From Chloroflexales bacterium (GTDB lineage: Bacteria; Chloroflexota; Chloroflexia; Chloroflexales; Chloroflexaceae), in the NCBI GenBank assembly GCA_013336035.1, contig JAAXUL010000045.1, positions 1-18,663 on the forward strand: a stretch of DNA of 18,663 bases. Direction: 5' to 3'. Below, piece by piece: positions 15,016 through 18,663 of this stretch. The stretch's first letter is position 1, and every line of letters starts with the position of its first letter. The notes under the pieces were generated by a model. That model did no database searches and had not been told where the DNA came from. It saw nothing but the letters and a program-made list of their open reading frames with translations. A program made the translations under genes and the position numbers.

Positions 15016-15378
15016 GCGCGGCGGCTCAAAGAAGAGCGATCAGCGAGCAACGAGCCGGAGTTCTCGAACTGGCAGGAGGCGTGGGAGTTCTACGCCCGCT
15101 GGCTGCTCGCCATCGCTGACGATGAACTGCGCCGAGTTATTTGGGTCGACCACCGTGCTCTGCGGCGCAATCCGGTCGCCCAGCAAGATCGCGTTGGTTC
15201 CCAGGTAGCCAGCGCACAACCGCCGCTCCGACAAGGTGCGGCCGAGCATGTGATCGCCGATCCACTCGGATAGGCGATCACCCGTCAACCAGGATCAGGC
15301 GGAGCGGACCGGCGCTGCCTCGGCGCGCTGGACGGCCAACGTGCCCTGGGACGAATGATCTGATCGAGCCATCAGCAA
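15016..15378. other. region without an identifiable gene, possible eroded coding sequence
   Basis: In plus frame 1 an open stretch after the GNAT stop runs to TAG near 15270 and contains EPEFSNWQEAWEFYARWL followed by LAIADDEL, which is unusually rich in Trp, Tyr and Phe for chance sequence in GC-rich DNA. On the minus strand an 82-codon frame (15040-15288, TTG start) contains GYLGTNAILLGDRIAPQS. Neither has a credible start with ribosome binding site or a family I recognise. At most one can be real; both may be remnants. Confidence 0.3.
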
Positions 15379-15417
15379 ATGACCCCCCGGCGTCATGCCA
15401 GGGCGCATGCGGGGTGG

Positions 15418-15423
15418 TACGCT
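15418..15423 (+). promoter_or_regulatory. possible -10 box (TACGCT) for the membrane-protein gene
   Basis: TACGCT lies 141 bp upstream of the chosen ATG. The same hexamer occurs at 17167-17172 in a promoter-like context downstream of the response-regulator gene. No good -35 is visible. If used, the doubled palindrome at 15507-15554 would lie within the mRNA leader. Confidence 0.25.
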
Positions 15424-15506
15424 GAGGGGCGCCGCGGCATACTGGCGGCGCTCGCCCTCGTCCGGAACAGACCGGAGCCTTCGCCCACGGAGGCTCCCTG
15501 GGAGCA

Positions 15507-15554
15507 GTGGGAGCATCCCACGCCGATGTGGTGGGAGCATCCCACGCCGATGTG
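15507..15554. repeat. perfect 24-bp direct repeat, each copy carrying a GTGGGA-GCA-TCCCAC palindrome
   Basis: Units 15507-15530 and 15531-15554 are identical. Each begins with a 15-bp palindrome (15507-15521 and 15531-15545). A further palindrome GCTCCC-T-GGGAGC lies just upstream at 15493-15505. The array ends where the Shine-Dalgarno of the membrane-protein gene begins, so it could be a paired operator or a leader RNA structure controlling translation. Confidence 0.85.
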
Positions 15555-15564
15555 GAGGTGGCCT

Positions 15565-16104
15565 ATGTTTCCCTTCCTGCTGATCGCCCTGGGGCTCGTG
15601 GTCCTCGCCTTTGGCTCGCGGCTCGCCATCCTGGGGGCGGCGGTCGGCGCGATCCTCGGGGTCGCCCTGCTGCGCCTGCTGCCAGGCGACCAGGGCTTCT
15701 GGCTGACGCTGCTCATCCCGATCGGGCTTGCGGTGCTGTTCTTCTTCGGCGCGGGCCTGGCAAAAGGGGCCGTGAGCCTGATCACCCTTGTCCTCGGCGT
15801 CGTGGCGGGTGCCGCCATAACGCTGAATGTGCTCGACCTCTTCCACATCAGCTTCGGCTTGATCGACTGGGCCCTGGCGGTGGTCGGCGGCTGCGTCGGG
15901 GCTGTGCTGGTCAACCGCTTCAAGGATTGGGCGGTGATCATCCTCGCGGGGCTGGTGGGGGCGATGCTGACCATGCGCGGCATCAGTATCCTGCTCCCCG
16001 GGCTGGATGGGCTGCTCGCCACCTCACTCGCGCTGCTGCTGGCTGCGGCGGGCATTGGGTATCAGGGGGGCCTGTTCGGGAAGCTCAAGCCCCAGACGCA
16101 GTGA
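15565..16104 (+). CDS. small polytopic membrane protein (DUF4203-like), function unknown
   Basis: I choose ATG at 15565-15567 because GGAGGT sits at 15554-15559, five bases upstream, and the protein then begins at once with a membrane helix (MFPFLLIALGLVVLAFGSR). This gives 179 residues and about six to seven closely spaced hydrophobic helices, many with small-residue patterns (GAAVGAILGVALL, GVVAGAAITLNVL, LAVVGGCVGAVLVNRF) and a short charged C-terminus. The frame is open upstream to 15379, but that part translates the 24-bp repeats (WEHPTPMW twice) and is unlikely to be protein. The overall pattern recalls DUF4203/TMEM198-like proteins; this is a weak fold-level impression, and no catalytic motif is seen. 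It is monocistronic as far as can be judged, 278 bp before the response-regulator gene. Confidence 0.78.
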   Translation: MFPFLLIALGLVVLAFGSRLAILGAAVGAILGVALLRLLPGDQGFWLTLLIPIGLAVLFFFGAGLAKGAVSLITLVLGVVAGAAITLNVLDLFHISFGLIDWALAVVGGCVGAVLVNRFKDWAVIILAGLVGAMLTMRGISILLPGLDGLLATSLALLLAAAGIGYQGGLFGKLKPQTQ

Positions 16105-16382
16105 GGCCTTCTCGATGCAGCTGAACCGGGCCCAGGCCACGAGATGCGGGTGATCCATCGGCCGCGGTGGCCCTGGCCTCGCCCGGGGGCGGGCGGAGTG
16201 AGTCGCGGGCGCTGCTCGCCGGCTGGCGCGAAGGGGGCGAGCGCCTCGACTATCGGCGGAGGCAGGCGCGACCAAAGACAGGCTAGAGCCAAGCGCTGAG
16301 CATACCGCGCTTCTGGTCGTAGAGAACGGTCTCGTGGTCGCGGCAGTGGTGGGCGTGCTGGCCTCCCTCAGCGGACACATCA
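16105..16382. other. 278-bp intergenic region before the response-regulator gene
   Basis: No gene is recognised. A GC-rich inverted repeat (CGCCC-GG-GGGCG) lies near 16180 after the membrane-protein gene, without a T-run, so it is at best a weak terminator. The promoter of the two-component operon should lie here, but no clear -35/-10 pair was seen. Confidence 0.4.
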
Positions 16383-17111
16383 ATGCAGCATATCCTTGTT
16401 GTTGACGATGACCGGCTGATGCGCCGGAGTGTGAGCCTGCTCCTCGAGCAGGAGGGCTACCGGGTCAGCGTGGCGGCGAGCGGCGAGGAGGCCCTGGCGC
16501 TGATCGCAACCGATCCGCCCGACCTGGTGCTGCTCGATATCGGCCTGCCCGGGATCGATGGGCTGGAGGCGCTGCGCCGTCTCCGCCAGCAGCGCGACCT
16601 TGCGGTGATCTTCGTGACGGCGCGGCGGCGCGAGATCGACACGGTCGTCGGCCTCGAGCTGGGCGCCGACAGCTACCTGACCAAGCCGTTCAACCCCGAT
16701 GTCCTGCTGGCCCACGTGCGGGCGGTGCTGCGGCGGAGCACCCGGGCCGCGCCGCCGGCGCCGGCCCGGCCCGCCCCCCTCACCGTTGGCGACCTCACGA
16801 TCGACCCGGGGGCCCACGTCGCCGCAGCCGGGGGGCGGCCCCTCAGCCTCAGCGCCCGTGAGTTCGCGCTCCTCTACGCCCTCGCCGAGGAGGCCGGGCA
16901 GGTCGTGTCAATCGAGGAACTCATCGCGCGCGCCTGGGGGGACGCCTTCATGGGCGAGGCCCAGACCGTCTACGTCCATATCCGCTGGCTGCGCGAGAAG
17001 CTCGAGGATGACCCGCAGCGGCCGACGCGCATTCTGACCGTGCGCGGCGTCGGCTACAAGCTCGTGCCCCAGCCCGCTGACCCCGGCGCGATACCGCCTG
17101 GGCAGCCTTAA
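16383..17111 (+). CDS. two-component response regulator, OmpR/PhoB family
   Basis: This 242-residue protein has a receiver domain (about 1-122) and a winged-helix DNA-binding domain (about 133-232). The receiver has the acidic pocket Asp8-Asp9-Asp10 in ILVVDDDRLM, phospho-acceptor Asp52 in LVLLDIGLPGIDG, Thr79 in FVTAR and Lys101 in YLTKPF, so all key residues are intact. The effector domain shows LSAREFALLYAL, the turn before the recognition helix, TVYVHIRWLREKLEDD and the C-terminal VRGVGYKLVP hairpin. The domains are joined by a short Ala/Pro-rich linker. The start ATG at 16383 lacks a strong Shine-Dalgarno. It heads a likely operon with a small exported protein and a histidine kinase, its probable phosphodonor. 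TTAAG boxes immediately at and after its stop codon are candidate binding sites for itself or a paralogue. Target genes outside the operon are unknown. Confidence 0.95.
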   Translation: MQHILVVDDDRLMRRSVSLLLEQEGYRVSVAASGEEALALIATDPPDLVLLDIGLPGIDGLEALRRLRQQRDLAVIFVTARRREIDTVVGLELGADSYLTKPFNPDVLLAHVRAVLRRSTRAAPPAPARPAPLTVGDLTIDPGAHVAAAGGRPLSLSAREFALLYALAEEAGQVVSIEELIARAWGDAFMGEAQTVYVHIRWLREKLEDDPQRPTRILTVRGVGYKLVPQPADPGAIPPGQP

Positions 17112-17144
17112 GCTCGGCTTAAGCTTGCGCAAGCAGCCCTTAAA
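17107..17144 (+). promoter_or_regulatory. CTTAAG/CTTAAA box array, putative response-regulator binding site
   Basis: CTTAAG at 17107-17112 and 17118-17123 are spaced exactly 11 bp, and CTTAAA follows at 17139-17144, 21 bp further; a 12-bp palindrome GCTTGCGCAAGC (17123-17134) fills the gap. The first box overlaps the regulator stop codon. A possible -10 (TACGCT, 17167-17172) lies downstream. This layout fits an OmpR/PhoB-activated internal promoter for the exported-protein and kinase genes. Confidence 0.5.
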
Positions 17145-17173
17145 GACGTCGGCGCGCCCCACCTGCTACGCTT

Positions 17174-17199
17174 GGGTCAGGCCCCGCGGGGGTTGACCC
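17174..17199 (+). promoter_or_regulatory. nested inverted repeat in the leader of the exported-protein gene
   Basis: GGGTCA at 17174-17179 pairs with TGACCC at 17194-17199, and between them lies CCCCGCGGGG (17182-17191). The hairpin ends 13 bp before the Shine-Dalgarno (GGGAGGC) of the next gene. It may be an mRNA leader structure or a regulator site; it lacks the T-run of a terminator. Confidence 0.4.
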
Positions 17200-17223
17200 G
17201 CATCAGCAATATGGGAGGCATCG

Positions 17224-17703
17224 ATGATCCGCAAAGCGTTCTTCGGCACACTTGCAGCGCTGGCCCTCAGCGCGACCCTCGTGAGCGGCGTGGGCGCCGC
17301 GCCGCGCCAGGCGCAGGCCGGGCCGTTCGAGGGCACCTTCACCGGCACGGTGTATGGGGCGGGCGGAAGCAGCGCGCCCCTCACCGTCAAGGCCACCCAC
17401 CGCGGCACGACGGTCGAGGGCGTGGCCACCCTGGGCAAAGGCCTCACGGTCCAGACAGCCTGGTGCGGGGCCGCCGAAGCGCCGGCCAGCGCGCGCCGGC
17501 TCAGCGGCAGCACCACGCCGGAGCGACCGCGCCACATTGAGGCCACCCAGAGCTTTGATGCCGCGGGCGTGACCCTCACGGCCCGCTTCGTGGGCGACGC
17601 CTCGGCCGACGGGAAGACCATTGACGGCAACGTGATCGTCGATGTGCCGCCCATCTGCGGCCCTGACCCGACGATCACCGGCAGTCTGTCCCGCGTGAGC
17701 TAG
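17224..17703 (+). CDS. small exported protein of unknown function
   Basis: A 159-residue protein with a clear Sec signal peptide: MIRK, then a hydrophobic core (AFFGTLAALALSATLVSGVG) and likely cleavage after QAQA near residue 32. The mature part is about 125 residues and rich in Gly, Thr and Ala, with beta-strand-like alternation (GPFEGTFTGTVYGAGG, LTVKATHRGTTVEGVATLG, VTLTARFVGDASADGKTIDGN), suggesting a small beta-barrel or sandwich. Two Cys residues (AWCGA and PICGP) could form one disulfide. The start ATG is preceded by GGGAGGC with good spacing. It sits between response-regulator and kinase genes, with the kinase beginning 11 or 29 bp after its stop, so it may be the sensed accessory protein or an output of the system. 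I do not recognise the family. Confidence 0.85.
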   Translation: MIRKAFFGTLAALALSATLVSGVGAAPRQAQAGPFEGTFTGTVYGAGGSSAPLTVKATHRGTTVEGVATLGKGLTVQTAWCGAAEAPASARRLSGSTTPERPRHIEATQSFDAAGVTLTARFVGDASADGKTIDGNVIVDVPPICGPDPTITGSLSRVS

Positions 17704-17732
17704 GGAGACCGACGATGGGGAGGGGACAGCCG

Positions 17733-18663
17733 ATGCGTTCCCTGCGCGCTGTCGCGATTGTCAGCCACATCCTGCCGGTCCTGCTGGTGGCTCCGCTGGT
17801 GAGCCTTGTCCTGGCGCTGCTCATCGAGACGCGCATTCTGATGCCCGGCCTGGCCGCCAGCGCAGCCGCCCGGGTCGCGCTGCTCCGTGAGGCGGCCCTG
17901 GTCCAGCCGGACATTTGGGGCGGAGGGGCGGTCGCGCGGCGCTTTGTCGACGACGCGGCGGCTGCCGCGGGTGGGGCCGTGCTCCTGCTCGACCGGAACC
18001 TGGTGATCCTCGCCCAGAGCGGCCCGGAGGGCGAGATCGTAGTGGCAGCACCACCTACCGCCAACGCGACGGTGCAGGTCAGGGTGCGCTATGGGTGGGC
18101 CTCCCAGCAGGCACTGGCGGTGGCCGGGGTGGCGCCGGCTGGCGGCTCGCTCCTCGGCTACCTTGCGTACAGCGAGTCTGGCGGCGGCCACGCCTCACCG
18201 TTCACCACCCTGCGCTGGCTGGTGGGGGGCGTGTTGCTCGCCCAGCTGGCGCTGGCAGGGGTCGCCGGCGCACTCCTTGCCCTGCGCCTGGCGCGCCCGA
18301 TTGCCGAGGCCGCCGACGCCCTGGGGGCAGTCGCGGCGAGCCAGACGCAGGCACCGCTCGTCGAGGGCGGGCCGACCGAGATCCGGCGCCTGCTGGCCGC
18401 AGTCAACCGCCTGGCCGCACGCCTTGCCGGCCTGGAGCAGCAACGGCGTCAGGCATTCGCGAACATCGTGCACGAGCTCGGGCGCCCGTTGGGGGCGGTG
18501 CGTTCAGCGATCTATGTCCTACGTGGGCCCACCGGCGCCGACCAGAAAGTTCGCGACGAGCTGCTCGCGGGTATCGACGATGAGATCACACGCATGCAGC
18601 CGCTCCTCGACGATCTCACGCAGCTCTATGCGCAGGTGGAGGGGCGGAGCCGACCACAGTGCG
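17733..18663 (+). CDS. sensor histidine kinase, C-terminus outside the window
   Basis: About 310 residues are present before the right edge. A first membrane helix (about 6-31) is followed by an extracytoplasmic sensor region of about 125 residues, a second helix (about 162-186), a HAMP-like linker beginning LALRLARPIAEAADALG, and a HisKA dimerisation/phosphotransfer segment: RQAFANIVHELGRPLGAVRS, with the phospho-acceptor His247. The usual HELRTPL is HELGRPL here, a modest deviation. The CA (ATPase) domain lies beyond the window. I prefer ATG at 17733-17735, with GGGAGGGGA seven to eight bases upstream; ATG at 17715-17717 with GGGAG is an alternative adding six residues. It follows the exported-protein gene closely and is the likely partner of the response regulator at 16383. 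The signal is unknown. Confidence 0.9.
   Translation, partial: MRSLRAVAIVSHILPVLLVAPLVSLVLALLIETRILMPGLAASAAARVALLREAALVQPDIWGGGAVARRFVDDAAAAAGGAVLLLDRNLVILAQSGPEGEIVVAAPPTANATVQVRVRYGWASQQALAVAGVAPAGGSLLGYLAYSESGGGHASPFTTLRWLVGGVLLAQLALAGVAGALLALRLARPIAEAADALGAVAASQTQAPLVEGGPTEIRRLLAAVNRLAARLAGLEQQRRQAFANIVHELGRPLGAVRSAIYVLRGPTGADQKVRDELLAGIDDEITRMQPLLDDLTQLYAQVEGRSRPQC

Noticed and set aside
15379..15564. N-terminal extension of the membrane protein
   Set aside because: It would translate the 24-bp palindromic repeats (WEHPTPMW twice); the downstream ATG has a well-placed GGAGGT and starts directly with a membrane helix.

Overview
The window is GC-rich throughout (roughly two thirds or more G+C by eye) and most likely comes from a member of the Chloroflexota. 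That is an inference from gene content: a CHAT protease-like/SIR2 protein beside an nSTAND1 ATPase, a secreted glycosidase ending in 'FERARFE' repeats, and TTAAG-type response-regulator boxes. No rRNA, tRNA, CRISPR array, intact IS element or integrase was seen.

Layout. (1) 1-2244, minus strand: a DHA2-type drug/H+ efflux pump followed by an FAD-linked (berberine-bridge-like) oxidoreductase that runs off the left edge; probably one operon from a promoter with a perfect TATAAT at 2302-2307. (2) 2357-7248, minus strand: a two-gene operon encoding a CHAT (caspase-like) + SIR2-like fusion and then an nSTAND ATPase with a Gln-rich segment, one transmembrane helix and a long Thr/Pro repeat linker. 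This looks like a biological-conflict / abortive-infection or regulated-cell-death module and is the most interesting part of the window. (3) 7249-8462: a scar region with the putative promoter of that operon (three 11-bp direct repeats), a very weak TIR-like antisense fragment, and the headless and tailless remnant of a GH13 alpha-amylase-family gene. (4) 8463-10454, minus: secreted clan-A glycoside hydrolase-like protein with two C-terminal repeats. (5) 10545-14660: tryptophanase (minus) divergent from a tyrosine-decarboxylase-like PLP enzyme (plus), sharing a 537-bp intergenic region that holds palindromes. A frameshifted, N-terminally short GNAT remnant overlaps the decarboxylase stop codon. 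(6) 15016-15564: non-genic or eroded DNA ending in a doubled 24-bp palindrome unit just upstream of a small polytopic membrane protein (15565-16104). (7) 16383 to the right edge, plus: an OmpR/PhoB response regulator, a small exported protein, and a sensor histidine kinase cut by the window end, an apparent two-component operon with TTAAG boxes between its first two genes.

How the parts may work together. In the conflict operon the ATPase would sense or oligomerise, and the CHAT protease and/or SIR2 NADase-like domain would act as effectors. TTAAG-containing repeats at about 11-bp spacing occur both upstream of the CHAT gene and inside the two-component operon, so an OmpR/PhoB-type regulator could control both; this is a hypothesis. 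Tryptophanase plus the aromatic decarboxylase suggests aromatic amino-acid breakdown and amine/indole production. Several broken genes (GH13, GNAT, possibly others) show that the spaces between the operons have been rearranged, or that the assembly contains local errors.
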